A DNA stretch of 64,000 bases from positions 80,706,756-80,770,755 of the forward strand of contig CM060731.1 in assembly GCA_030704615.1 (NCBI GenBank), given 5' to 3'. The DNA is from Takakia lepidozioides. Its lineage: Eukaryota; Streptophyta; Takakiopsida; Takakiales; Takakiaceae. The notes under the pieces are model-generated. The model was given only the letters and a program-made list of their open reading frames with translations, made no database searches and was not told the origin of the DNA. This document shows positions 1 to 11,183 of the stretch, piece after piece (positions within the stretch are counted from its first letter, which is position 1; every line of letters starts with the position of its first letter). The position numbers and the translations under genes were made by a program.

Positions 1-463
1 TTTGCTCATTCCCGTTCACTGCGAGTTCGCCAGCGGCGGCCCCCATCTCAAGGTAGCAAAACGAAGGGGAGTACTTGGCACATGCAGCGAACGGTTGTTG
101 GCCCCGCCGTGCTGATCTTTTTGGTGTTGGTTTTTTACCGAGGCTCGGTGCTTGCCATTATATACTTAGGTGCTCGTCTATCAAAACCAACCATAGAAAT
201 GGACCGAGCTCTCATGGGAAGGGTTTTGCTCATTGGATGCTTCTTTCTATTAAGTCTAGGGTGAGGCACTTGCTTGCAGACAAGGAACCTTCAGTAGGGT
301 TTAGTTTCCTTCAAAAAATTTGTGTCATAAATTTTGTGTCATTTCAAAGAGGAAGAGACATCCACCTCGCTTGTGGTAGAAAGAACCTAGACAATACACG
401 CATTGAGATCACATAGAAAGAAATGTGTGGCATCCTACACATGATATGAGAGACAAGAAATGT
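1..463. other. Left edge, upstream part of the PIF/Harbinger copy
   Basis: No complete gene is visible. From about 425 the plus strand reads WHPTHDMRDKKC, which runs directly into the PIF/Harbinger transposase if the insert at 468-1604 is taken out. The stretch before that should therefore hold the transposase amino end or its 5' flank, but I could not establish a frame upstream of 400. Confidence 0.4.
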
Positions 464-2641
464 TTAACCCTTCAAGGACGACGAGCCTGTATTTGGTGGG
501 CCCCTTCTAAAACCAGACATACCCTCACGGATGAGGGTGTATCTCCCATTGGACAAACATCCGAGGGGATGAACCGTTCCAAAGTCATCCTACCTACTTC
601 ATGCACCTGAAGTAAAAATTTCAGGAGAATTGACTGTCAAAAGTGGAAAAATTCTAGGCTTTTTTTTTTTGTTGGATATATTTTCAACATGAAAATTTGG
701 TTTGACCAAGCAGATTGCCAACCTTTTTTATTTTTCATTGATACAGCCTACCCAGATTCAGATTATATGGCACCCACAGCAAAGCCTCCCAAAATTCCAG
801 AGCCAAATTCCAAAAATGCATAATGGTTGCTTTGTATGGGAAAACAGGGGGGTCAAAATGCCAATTTCTCTCATAGGAAAAACACATCCCCCCAAATGTG
901 GGGCAATTTGTGAGGGAATCCAAATTCCTCTGGTCATGTTGTTGTTTGCCTACCTACCGAGTACCCTGGAAAAAAAATTCCACATTCTAAGCTGTTTGTA
1001 GGCAAAGATTGCCAAAAAACCGAATCCCTACTTGAATCCCAGCTCCGGCCAAGAATTGCCGGAGCCGGTGGACATTCCCGGCCCAAAACTCCGGCCACGT
1101 CATCACAAACCAAGGAAGTCACGGGGCCCTCCACCCTGCGTTTCAGCGCTCTCCCTCCATGACCTGCTAACGGCCACCTGATTGGGCCACGCACCTAAAC
1201 CCTACGCGGGTGAGAATCTCCCGCCCCGCCACCTGCCATCTAATTGGGCCACGTGCCTGGCGTTTCGCGCGTGCCGGGGGTCCGCCGCTGTCCGCACGGG
1301 CGGACATGCAGCCCCCCCCTGTCACCCGCTGCCGGCAAACGCCCCCCCCAATCCTGCCTGCCACGTCTGCCAGTCAACCTGCTGACGGGCCCAAAACCAC
1401 AGGATTTTGGGTACCCCTCCAGATTCCGAAAAATCCTGACGGCGGGGGATTAGATTTTTTAGGGTGCGATCAACACAGGGGCCGTAAATATTTATGGGCT
1501 ACACTTTTCGTTCAGGAATCGTTTTCATCCGACATGATTTGCGTATTTATCATCCAATCGAAATTTCGACCCGACCCAATACGGGTCGCCTCGTCCTTGA
1601 AGGGTTAATGTTCTACATCATGATGAGTTCTGAAGCTTTCAACAACTTAGTTTTAGACACATTCCTTGCAATCTCGATATCTTAATCCTATGAGGCCACA
1701 ATTAGAGATCAGAAAAATTATGGCCATTGTTCTATACATGCTTGCTTATGGATACGGTGCTACACATATGGCTGATCGTTTCAATGTGGGTGCATCAACC
1801 ATACAAAAGTATATTGATATTGTTTGTGACATTCTAACTGATATAAATAAATTGTTCAGCAAGTACATTAGTATCCCTTCAAATGACCGTTTGAAAGAGA
1901 TTATAAACCATTTCCAGAGCTCATAGGGCTATCTAATGTTTGTAGAGCAATTGATGGCAGTCACATTCATTTAGCTGAGCTTCCCAATAAAAGAATCACA
2001 CTTGCAGTTAGTGATTTTACAACAGAAAAAAATTCCACAGTCTTGTGCTGCAAGCTGTTTGTAATGCAGACAAGAGATTTTGGAATGTATGTGCGGGCCA
2101 ACCATGAGAGGTTCATGATAATGGACGTTCAAGATGTCAAGTCTTTATAGCCAATTGAAGACTCGTGAGATTCTTCAAGAGCCAGTGGTTACAGTTGGAC
2201 GCATGAAATGCACTCCGTACTTGATTGGAGATGCAGCTTATCCTATCCGTAACTACTTGCAGAAGAATTGGAAAACCCACAATCCGACTGACATAGAGAA
2301 GATGAGATTTGATTCTAGCACGCAGGGTGACAATAGAAAATATTTTTGGATCTCTAAAGAACAGATGGCGTTTTCGGAAACATTTTAATTCTAAAGTTGA
2401 TAGAGTTGTCAGAATCGCGGTTGATTGTTGTATCTTGCATAGTTATTACAAGTTGTGGGGTGCTTCTGAGCCAATTCTTGCCAATGCTCCAGCTAGAAGA
2501 GATCATTTGGCGGGTTCTGGAACGACACTGAGAAATGGAGAGATTGCAAAAGCAAAAAGAGAAAGATTAAAGACTAAGTTATTTGAGCAGTGGTTGATAG
2601 ATAATCCAGCTGGCCTAAACGCCCATTCTGTACTCCATTAG
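425..2641 (+). pseudogene. PIF/Harbinger DDE transposase (HARBI1-like), interrupted and frameshifted
   Basis: The nuclease family is recognisable from its three catalytic blocks. The first Asp is in AIDGSHIHLAELP (about 1950-1985). The second is in GDAAYP (about 2230). The Glu is in VTIENIFGSLKNRWR (about 2325-2370). An amino-terminal helix-turn-helix segment (GYGATHMADRFNVGASTIQKY, about 1750-1815) is also typical. Damage seen: the insert at 468-1604 splits the 5' part, a stop follows HFQSS at 1924-1926, and frames change near 1690, 1930 and 2300-2390. The carboxyl tail, with many Lys/Arg (KAKRERLKTKLFEQW), ends at 2641. It cannot make an active transposase. HARBI1-type enzymes normally work with a Myb/SANT-like partner, and one lies at 2742-3686. 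Confidence 0.85.
468..1604. mobile_element. piggyBac-like non-autonomous element with TTAA target duplication
   Basis: The block starts with CCCTTCAAGGACGA and ends with the reverse complement of CCCTTCAAGGACGA, giving a terminal inverted repeat of about 14-16 bp. TTAA lies directly outside both ends (464-467 and 1605-1608). TTAA duplication with termini starting CCC is the signature of the piggyBac superfamily. No transposase is recognisable inside, so this looks like a 1.14-kb non-autonomous copy. The right half (about 1030-1400) is GC-rich and holds a duplicated segment around the word ATTGGGCCACG. The element sits in the reading frame of a PIF transposase: removing it and one TTAA joins codons on both sides. 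A PIF-type TTA duplication cannot be excluded because TTAA contains TTA. Confidence 0.7.
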
Positions 2642-2741
2642 ATATTGAAATCAAACGGGTTTTTTATTGCAGCTCAACCTCTGCATTTGGATGTTTTCCA
2701 ACACATAACTTAAAGCACCCAAAACCATACCAAGCTCCACA

Positions 2742-3686
2742 TTATTCTTTAGGCTGCAGAACCTCTGCAAAGAGGGCAGTCATCTGCAATTGTCCTTGTA
2801 CTATCATCTCTGCTTGTTCACTCCGAAGCATCTAAGTTGTGAGTCTCTCAGTCATTTCCATCTTTAGCTTCTTTATTTCTTTTACACCATTGCCGAAGTC
2901 TTTGATGGCATCTGCAATTGCAGAGGACCCTACAAACAAACGCCTCTTCTTCTTCTCTGCTTTTCCATTGGGCTTTCACTACACACCAGGGAGCTTGCAA
3001 GCTTTGGTCCTTGGTGAATTAGCCGAAGCAGACTGCTTAGGTGCAACACCTTCGACACCTTCACCCAAACAGGAGTTATACGTTCACGAGGAGTCATCGG
3101 CACATTTTCCTGCTGAGTGTGTGGAATAGTATCCTCATTATCATTCACTTCTACAACCTCACTATGAGTAGAATGAACTCCCTGATCGACAGCATGAGAT
3201 ACACCATTAATTTTTGAGGTTCCTCCCAAAATGTTGTCAAATCTTTCAAACCAAGACCGATCTGAAGGAGTGGCACCTGTCACCTTAGTCTTCTCTTTCT
3301 CTTCTATGTGCTTGTCCTTCATCTTGTTGATTTTGTCTCTGCATTGCTTCCAGATCCGTTGCACATGATTTGCAAAGTTTATGTTCAACAGCTTTGCAAA
3401 CTCTTTTCAATTTATCTCTTTCATGTGTCCTCGATTGTATTCCCAGTGTTTCTCCTCCCACAAATCCAACAAACATTCAATGTAAGGATTTGTTCACAGT
3501 CTCTTACCATTTCCCCTGAGTTGCCAAAATTATCTGCACATGATTTTTCGGAGCTTGGACTTAATGGTATGGAGGAGCTTGAAGAGCTTGCACATTATTT
3601 CGTACACCTTGATGAGAAGAAGAAGAAGACCCTTCAACTCCATCTAAAAGATAACCCAAGAAAAAGCTAGGAAGAGAATCTTCCAT
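2742..3686 (-). pseudogene. Myb/SANT-like (trihelix-type) partner protein of PIF/Harbinger, broken
   Basis: Read on the minus strand from the ATG at 3684-3686 (MEDSLPSFFLGYLLDG). The DNA-binding domain is at about 3483-3240, with LIECLLDLWEEKHWEYN, then EFAKLLNINFANHV, then WKQCRDKINKMK, followed by SWFERFDNILGG. This is the pattern of the second ORF of plant PIF/Harbinger elements, thought to guide the transposase to DNA and into the nucleus. An in-frame TGA (3407-3409) interrupts the domain just after KEIN. Other stops lie near 3570-3490, and a frameshift near 2935 leads into a charged helical tail (AIADAIKDFGNGVKEIKKLK) that ends at TAA 2742-2744. It converges with the transposase on the plus strand, about 100 bp between the ends. 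Confidence 0.75.
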
Positions 3687-3689
3687 GGT

Positions 3690-5875
3690 GCTCTACTGTA
3701 GACAAAGCATACACTTTAAAATAAAAACCCTAACAAGAGTAGTACGGGGAGTCGGGCTGCAGGTCATGCGCAAGTCGCCGCAATACGTGCGAGACTATCC
3801 ATCCCCATTTTTTCTAGATAAACTTGAATTTCTATCACACAAGATGAAAAAACAAATCACTTTACCTACGGCATCCCGTTGACACGCCCTGCCACGGCAA
3901 ATTCGCCACTTTGCGGGCTCATGTGTGCTCCCCTAATGATAATGGCTGTTGTTGGAGTACGCCTCTTCATCCGTTGCTATTTTTTTGGGCCCATAGTGTT
4001 CGTTCGCGTGCCCTACTGATTTATTAGAGGCCTAAGAGATATTCTACCTCGTACTCAAGAAAAGCTGAAATGTCGCACATTTTGAGAAAAAATAGTTATG
4101 ACATCATGCCAATATGTCACTGAGTGTCAAATATTGGCCAATTTAGGAGCTTTGAGAAACTTTGTCATTGAATTCCTTCCCACAGATAAACGTTTGGGGC
4201 TCATATTTCATATTCTGTTGTTACCATTATTGTGTGGCTATGAGAGCTTGATATTCATACTACAGACACGGATCGCTGGAGATTTGGTTGTGCATCTTGG
4301 GTAGGGTATCGCAAACACTAATGTACATAATGGGGTGACGGCTCCGTAGGATATCTCTTTTGTTGAGGGGATTTTTTGGCAGCTGCAATTACAGCTTGAG
4401 CGGGAGCGGTTACAGCTGCGATTTTGGTGCTTAGGACCCTGCTTCGCTCTTCCGTTTGTTCCTTGCTTGACATTTCAATATTGGAATAGGCCATTTAGGC
4501 TATTCAAATGACCATTTCAATATTGGAATGTGCCATTTGAATGGTTCCAACAAAAGTAATATTGATACCCGTATTGATATTCAACTGATATTAAACAAAA
4601 ATAACCCATACTATTGATACCATATAGGGTAGATGCATACTACACTGGCTCAGTATGGACTGCAATTTGCAGTTTTCGACCGACTGCTTGTCATATTATT
4701 CTTCACCCTATACACATAAGTATACATTCATACTTGGAATGGGTTAGCCACGTACCATATGTACATGTGAGTACAATTATTTTGGAATTTGGATGAAATC
4801 TCATGAAGCTATGGACTTTTGTAGGGAATTCCAATGGACTGTCAGAGTCCATCTAATGTCCAAATGTCATATGAAAACCTATTTGTGCAAAACCAATTCA
4901 TATATGGACTTTCAACTAGATACACAATGTTTGAATAGACACAAATATAAATTTGTGAACAATTCCATCCATCAAGACACTATGGACGGTTTTGTACCCA
5001 AAAAACCCCCAAAATAACGCTTTGTCCATAGCATTTTGAAAAACTTATATTTGGGTGAAGATCTTTGCTAAGAATATATATATTGTTATTGTCTCTAGGA
5101 GCTTATTGTATATGGACAAATTTCATAAACTACAAGATAATAATAAATAACTATTATTTCTAAATAAGAAAAAACTATTAAAAAACTATTAAAAACTATT
5201 ATAATATAAACAAATCTCAAATATTTGGGATGAGACCATTTACTAAATGTGATTATATCATCACCTATGAAGATAAAAATATATTTGAACGAATATCTTT
5301 AAATAAAAATTTAATTAATTTTTTCTCACGGACTTCAGTGGAGGGCACATCTGTCGCTTTTGAGCCAATGTAGTCTACACTTACCCTATATTGTGCATAT
5401 CTAAGGGAAATACTTATACCAGTATATTATTTGCAAATTTGTCATTCCGCAACAGATGATACCAGAGTTAAAAAAACAAAGTACCCCTCCAGAACCTATC
5501 ATGCTTGGTATATTAAAATGTTGATACCCGCACAGCACTGGTTCAAAGTACACCTATAATAGCTTTTAGTTGAAAACATTTCATCCAATCTAGATGAATT
5601 TTCAATACCCATTTCATCTTGGGGTCCTCTTCTCTACAATGTTTCATGATTTTCATTTTTACAAACTTGTTTTTGGAGGGGGAGCATGAAAAATCCGCAG
5701 TGTTGAATGTTTGAACACATCCATTTACTACTCCGTGAGAGTTGTGCCTAAATTTGAGGCCATTTATATTAAGACCGGGCCTCCGCTGTAGAGGACACGC
5801 GTTTGGCTTAAACATGGCCCCTAAGACCCATTTTATATCTTAAAAGTTATTAATCTGTCTATAACTAGACCTAGA
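3690..5875. other. AT-rich stretch without recognised genes
   Basis: I see no coding signal. The start (to about 4000) probably contains the outer end of the PIF/Harbinger copy, but no convincing terminal repeat was found. 4480-4570 has short repeats around CATTTGAATGG / CCATTTCAATATTGG. 5040-5330 is very AT-rich. Confidence 0.5.
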
Positions 5876-6827
5876 TACCAGTGTTGGTCTGGTATCAGGT
5901 TTTTAACATACCAGACTGGTCTTGGTACCAGCCCAATCACAAGACTTTCCTACCAGTCTGGTCTATATAATGGTGGATGTATTTTTTTCCAGATACTGGT
6001 ATGAGTATGAGTATCATGACCACCATACCAGCTAGTATGGGATATCAATTCTGGTATCATTCAAAAGCCATTTGACTTACAAATTTATCAAAAGTGAAAA
6101 CAAATACGATAAACATAAAGTATATATATATATATATATATATGTCCACATAAACTAGTATAATACACGTACCAGAGTAAATGAGGAAAGGGGGGGGGGT
6201 GGTACTTGTATTGTGGCTGGTATGAGAATACAGATTCCAGCCTGGTTTGGTATATGACCTGGTATTGTCGAACTTAAGACCAGGCTGGTTGTGATACCAG
6301 AGTTGATACCAGCGTTGATACTCAGGTCTGATACCCATACCATACCAACACTGTTGTATACTCTCATTACCTTTCAACTATGTTGTAATTTTACCAGTGT
6401 TGGTCTAGTATGGATATTAGTCAACGCTGGTATCAACCCTGGTATCAGGGACCAGACCAGCCTAGTCTTAAGCTCTACAATATCAGGTCATATACCACAC
6501 CAGGCTGGTATCCGTTTTCTCATACCAGCCACAATACCAGTACCCCCTCATTTACTCTGGTATGTGTACTATACTAGTTTATGTGTACATACATGTACTT
6601 ATTTATATTTACTTTATGTTTATTGTATTTGTTTTCACTTGATATTTGATAAACTTGTAAGTCAAATGGCTTTGGAATGATAACCATAATTGATATCTCA
6701 TATCAGTATCTGGAAAAAAAATACATCCACTATTACATAGACCAGACTGGTATGAAAGTTTTGTGATGGCGATTCTACCAGGACCAGTCTGGTATGTGCT
6801 AAACCTGATACCAGACCAACACTGGTA
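5876..6827. repeat. Pair of MITE-like copies in inverted orientation (952-bp imperfect palindrome)
   Basis: The outer ends match as inverted repeats: TACCAGTGTTGGTCTGGTAT at 5876 and its complement ending at 6827. The inner ends of each arm carry the same terminal word (ACCAACACTG at 6344-6353 and ACCAGTGTTGG at 6393-6403). Each arm (about 478 and 437 bp) therefore looks like one element with its own terminal inverted repeats, and the two stand head to head about 40 bp apart. The arms match along their length, for example AAAGCCATTTGACTTACAAA at 6063 against its complement near 6660. Many CTGGTAT/ATACCAG words occur inside. A (TA)n run lies at about 6121-6143 in the left arm only. Confidence 0.85.
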
Positions 6828-7340
6828 ATTACAATATTATCTCGTGTCAGTTTAAATATTGTAGATGCATATATATATATATTATAATTTATATTATACT
6901 GTAGATAATTATTTTATGTATTGTGAATTATTAATTAATCTCGTATGAAACCATAAACTATTTAGATTTATATAAGCTTTTGAAAGTAGGTTTTTTATGA
7001 GCTATAATACAATAAATTCTAACAAGTATCTATCTAGAGAAACTTACAAAATTTATTATCAATATTTAAATTTAGAGTTTCTAAAATAAAAATAAAAGGA
7101 AAACGGAACAAATTAAGAAAGAAAAAAATAACTTTGTGACACTATTTCAATAAATCGTGTATGTTTGAAAATGGAGCCCACATTATTTTTTGGGCCATAG
7201 TTCAATGTATTTGAAAGAGTCATTTACACAAAAAAAACTAGACTAAGTTCCATGTTCATTTCCAATTGCCCCCAAGCCAATCGCACCCAACTTTGTTTCC
7301 CCTTCATAAAATTACTTAACTTGGGCACTTGAGTAGGTAG
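6828..7340. other. AT-rich flank without recognised features
   Basis: No coding pattern or repeat with a recognised family was seen. Short TA-rich runs occur at about 6870-6900. Confidence 0.4.
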
Positions 7341-9890
7341 CCTGGTGATTGTTTGGTATCTTGCATACGCATAACTTGGATAACCTAACCCTCTTATGTT
7401 ATTCCACCTCTACCTGCTTAGTTGTCTGTCCCGCAAACTGTAGCGCATCACCACATCATTTATGGGAATTACTACAGCAAGATAACTTATCACCCACCCG
7501 AACTCGGCTAGCTAATTTCTCGAGCTTCCAGCCTTAATTCACCTCCACAAAGCCCCAGTATAGTATTCTCACCTAATTATCACCCATCACATAATAACAC
7601 AACATCCGCCTATGTGCTGGAATAAGTACAATGCTTAACCTGAAAAATGTATGTGGACCAATATGGAGCATCGTGTACCACTACTATGTACTCTTGAACA
7701 TGAAAATGAACTCCTCATAAACACAATACCTGGGGATATAAAGACGACCTCTTCGTTTGTCATGCAACCCATAATCTACAACGTAATGTTCGAATGATAA
7801 CTGAATATCATCGCCGAACCAACACTAACTATCTGGCACATATTCATAACCAACATGCTACACAGCCACAACCAACATCTGACAAACGCTTCATCAGCCC
7901 ACCAAGAAAATTTACCGAATCTACATATTTCTTTAGTTGAATGTAATCAACCAGATAAGGATATACTATGAACTCAACCTCATATCCAGACCCAAAAACA
8001 TGGCCTATATATGTGGTCCATTAGGTTATTGCATTGGGAATATAACACTCAGAAGTTGACATGGCTGCGGAAAAAGTTCCATTCCAACCCGAGTCCATAG
8101 TTTAGAGGTCCCCGCATGTCATCAACATTTGCACTGGAAGTTTCCAGACTTCTTCAACGATATGCAGTACAAGACCTTTCTCCCAATTATCCAAGCACAA
8201 TACACAAAGGTTCTCTTGTGTACTTCCACTCAACAGTGACCATACCTCTCCTGGATTTCTTTACCACAAAACTTCGGCTCACTTCATACTACTCCAACCC
8301 TCTCACATATGCACTGGAAATGACAAGCTACTCCAATTTATATGAAACTGATCAATATTTTGTTCCCTAGGTTTAGCAAGATCCCATCAATGCCAAGGGC
8401 GTGACTTTGTATACCCCAAAAATCCTAGCATAGCGATACATTGGGCACGCATAGTTATCCATGCATCCAATGAAGCTTTTACCATCTTATTTATTCCACA
8501 CAACAACCACACCAACAATGATCACCCTCTATTGGCAAAACCCCTCGGGATGCTCACATTTGTTATATTTGATCCTCGCACAATCATATATGAGTGCTCC
8601 CCGCCCTTACCGGCCTATATGAAATATCATGAACCATCATTAGCTAAACTGGTTTGTATACACAATTGACACAATTCCAAAAATACCATGCACTTTCTTC
8701 TAATAATTAACACAATTACTAAATCATTTATTTGGTCCCACAACCACGGTTTATTATCCAATCGAAACGCCCCACATATACCCCCGAATCAACCTAAACA
8801 AGCTCTAGAATTTGGCAGTTCATAGACCACTTTAGACAATGCCACAACAACCTTTTGTCATTCCAATTCTGGAATTTACAAACCGTTCTCCACTAAAATT
8901 CGTTCCTAATCAATGTATATATACGGATGGCTCTTTAAAAGATGCATATGCTGGTTATGACACTTATACTGCTAGCACTAACTTGAGAACATACGATCGA
9001 TACCCAGGTTGCCAGAACATTTTATATGCAGAGCTCATGGCCATACGCGATGCTTTGAAATCTCTCGCATGTCAACTTGCCTCAATTTACTACATTTTTA
9101 TGGACAACTTGGTCTCTCTCTACCTTCTCATAAACATAAACCAAAACCAAAACCCTTCCTCACAAATTCACCACCATGATTTTAATCTCATTGAAGCAAT
9201 TATAGATGTAGTAGGCGAAACCAAAGATCAAATCCATGGCATTTGGCACATGTACAAACTCCTACATATCCAAATGGATCTCCTTCCCACATCTCTTGCA
9301 TGGTTTGTCCAATCATTTTTGGACATCATGCATAATCATAGATGCCCAAATTAAACAAATGCTACAATTCCGATATGGACAATACATGGGTTGTGGCTTG
9401 TATTATATCCTAACAAGCATTGCACATCATGCAACGCACAGCCTCCTCAAGTAGACACATGGCCAACTTGCTTCTCCATTGTAAGCATCCCACAATCCAT
9501 AGACTACATATAACCCAACATAACCAAGGAGTTTGACATCTTCAAAATCTTCTAATTCTCTCACATCCTAAATCCAAATGGTTCAACCTCATCAATGCAA
9601 GCACGTTTCAAGGTAGACCACCGGACCACATAATATCTCAATGGCTTCTACCCTGCACATGTCTCTATGTCCCCATGTCGCTGTCTAGCAAGGTTATGCC
9701 CTGATATTTCACTTATCCATGGACTCCCTATTTAGTCAACAATACCAACAGATCCACATCCTTCATAGAATTTATGGCTCCACTGGTCCCATCTCCACTT
9801 CCAGCTTAGTGTTGCAGCTCTCACAATACCTCTCTCAACAGCCGCCGATCACCTCTTAGGACCAAGGCTAGACGGGTCAGCCTCCTCTCT
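7341..9890 (+). mobile_element. Degenerate non-LTR retrotransposon remnant with an RNase H domain
   Basis: Only the RNase H part (8839-9454) can be assigned. The upstream 1.5 kb has short open stretches and many stops with similar codon style (for example around 8116-8370), so it may be the decayed reverse-transcriptase part of the same element. I found no recognisable reverse-transcriptase motif there, so the left boundary is uncertain. The downstream stretch 9455-9890 shows no recognisable domain. Confidence 0.45.
8839..9454 (+). pseudogene. RNase H-like domain of a non-LTR element
   Basis: The translation shows the RNase H core: YTDGSLKDAYAGY (first Asp), then ILYAELMAIRDALKSL (catalytic Glu and following helix), then FMDNLVSLYLL (second Asp). 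The order and spacing match the type I RNase H fused to the carboxyl side of some plant LINE polymerases. After about 9236 the frame shifts by one base (the fragments IHGIWHMYKLLHI and AFGTCTNSYISKW come from the same bases) and it ends near 9454. It would have degraded the RNA strand of an RNA:DNA hybrid during reverse transcription. An isolated host RNase H is unlikely given the stops around it. Confidence 0.65.
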
Positions 9891-10590
9891 CATGCAATGC
9901 CCACCTCCTATCCCCTATTCCGGCGCTCTCTGCCCCCGGAGCGCCAGTATGCCCTCCTCTCTGCCTTCCGATCAACATGGGGAAGCATGGGGTCCTTTGT
10001 CGCTACACTGATGGTCTCTCTTGTATATGGGGACACAATTCCATCCCAATGGCAGGGCCACAGATCCAATCTCTTCAGCTTCCCCAGAATTTGAGAGATC
10101 TGACAGGTCGGATATCAATTGGAGGCACATCAGATCATCCTCGGCGGCGAGACTCCAATTCCACAGATAGATTCTTTTCTGCAAGTGGCCAGCTTCTGTT
10201 TCTAATTTCATAGTACTTCAAAACCCTCGATCCTGGCATACTCATGCATTTCCGTCCGTCCGTTCGGTTCTTGTGCTCTAAGCATCCCTCGGGGGCTCTC
10301 TTGGCCTGTTTGACCGTTACGGTCTACTAAGCCAGTCGGCTCTAGGGTTCTTCCGGCTCGGTCTCAGCTAGCTCTGGCAATAGGGCTACGTTCATCGTTC
10401 GTCTCATTTGTCATTTATGACATAGTCACTGTTCCCCTGTTATCGTGCACGGCCTTCCATGGGACATGCCTCATGGCAGGCTCTTAAGGGTTTTAATTTT
10501 TTTCCCTTCAATAATGTAAATAATGTAAGGCTAAGAGGGCTTCCTCTTACTCACAATAAAATTCTCAGGGCCACTGTCCCATGTTGGAAA
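9890..10590 (+). mobile_element. 3' end of an L1-like LINE (copy 1)
   Basis: The last coding part reads AFRSTWGSMG (about 9980), then, after a frame change, PEFE..D(I)NWRHIRSSSAARL at about 10087-10158. The same two blocks occur in the same order in the copy at 60.0-60.4 kb (AFQNTWGNRG; PEFEVDVNWKHLKGSSKAARL in pieces). The 3' UTR ends with GGGTTTTAATTTTTTTCCC (about 10490), a word also present as GGGGTTTTAATATTTTTCCCC near 60,650. This is a 5'-truncated LINE tail directly upstream of a second LINE copy. Confidence 0.7.
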
Positions 10591-11183
10591 AAATATAATA
10601 TATAATATATTTTATTATCATAAATACTCTAGCCAATTAATTATGTATAAGTGTGAAAAATAGGATGGGGAGGGGGGCGATGGCGGAGCTGCGAGGGAGC
10701 GCTCAACGGTCGCTTTGTCTCACACCCCCACCTTACTACTACTTCTTCCTCATGTTTTCTCAACCCTTTAACTGGCATTATGATCTCCCCGCTTTCTTTT
10801 GATAATCATCTCGAAGCCTTCTATGTTTTTTTTGGTGTTTTTTGTCTAATCTGCAGAATGTTCATCCTTCTTCTTCTGCATCCCCTCCTTCATCTCAATA
10901 TACTACCTCTACCTGCTACTAACTCTATGCCTTATCTAGCATTATGACCCCTTTCCTGCTTACCTTCTCGTCATTTTCATCTCAAAGTCGTTTGGGTCTG
11001 GGATCTTTAGAGACTGTTTGTCCTACTTATGAATTCACTCCTTTCATCTCGTACAGATCTTGCTGAATCCCTAAACAGCCCTTTAGAGCCGTCTCTAATT
11101 AAGACGGCAGTCACTCTCTAGTTTCCCGCTACTTCTTCCCCCTTCCAGCTCGTTCTAAGTTCTCGCTCACCTAACTCCTCTCA

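Noticed and set aside
75-416. Small protein gene at the left edge
   Set aside because: Two overlapping short frames without domain, splice signal or codon pattern; only the end near 425 can be tied to a known gene.
934-1364. Minus-strand frames sharing GPIRW-like peptides
   Set aside because: The similarity comes from a short DNA duplication around ATTGGGCCACG in a GC-rich block; no protein family fits.
1387-3992. GGGCCCAAAA at 1387 and TTTTGGGCCC at 3983 as terminal repeats of the PIF element
   Set aside because: Six of the ten bases are a palindrome common by chance, no TTA duplication flanks it, and 1387 lies inside the TTAA-flanked insert.
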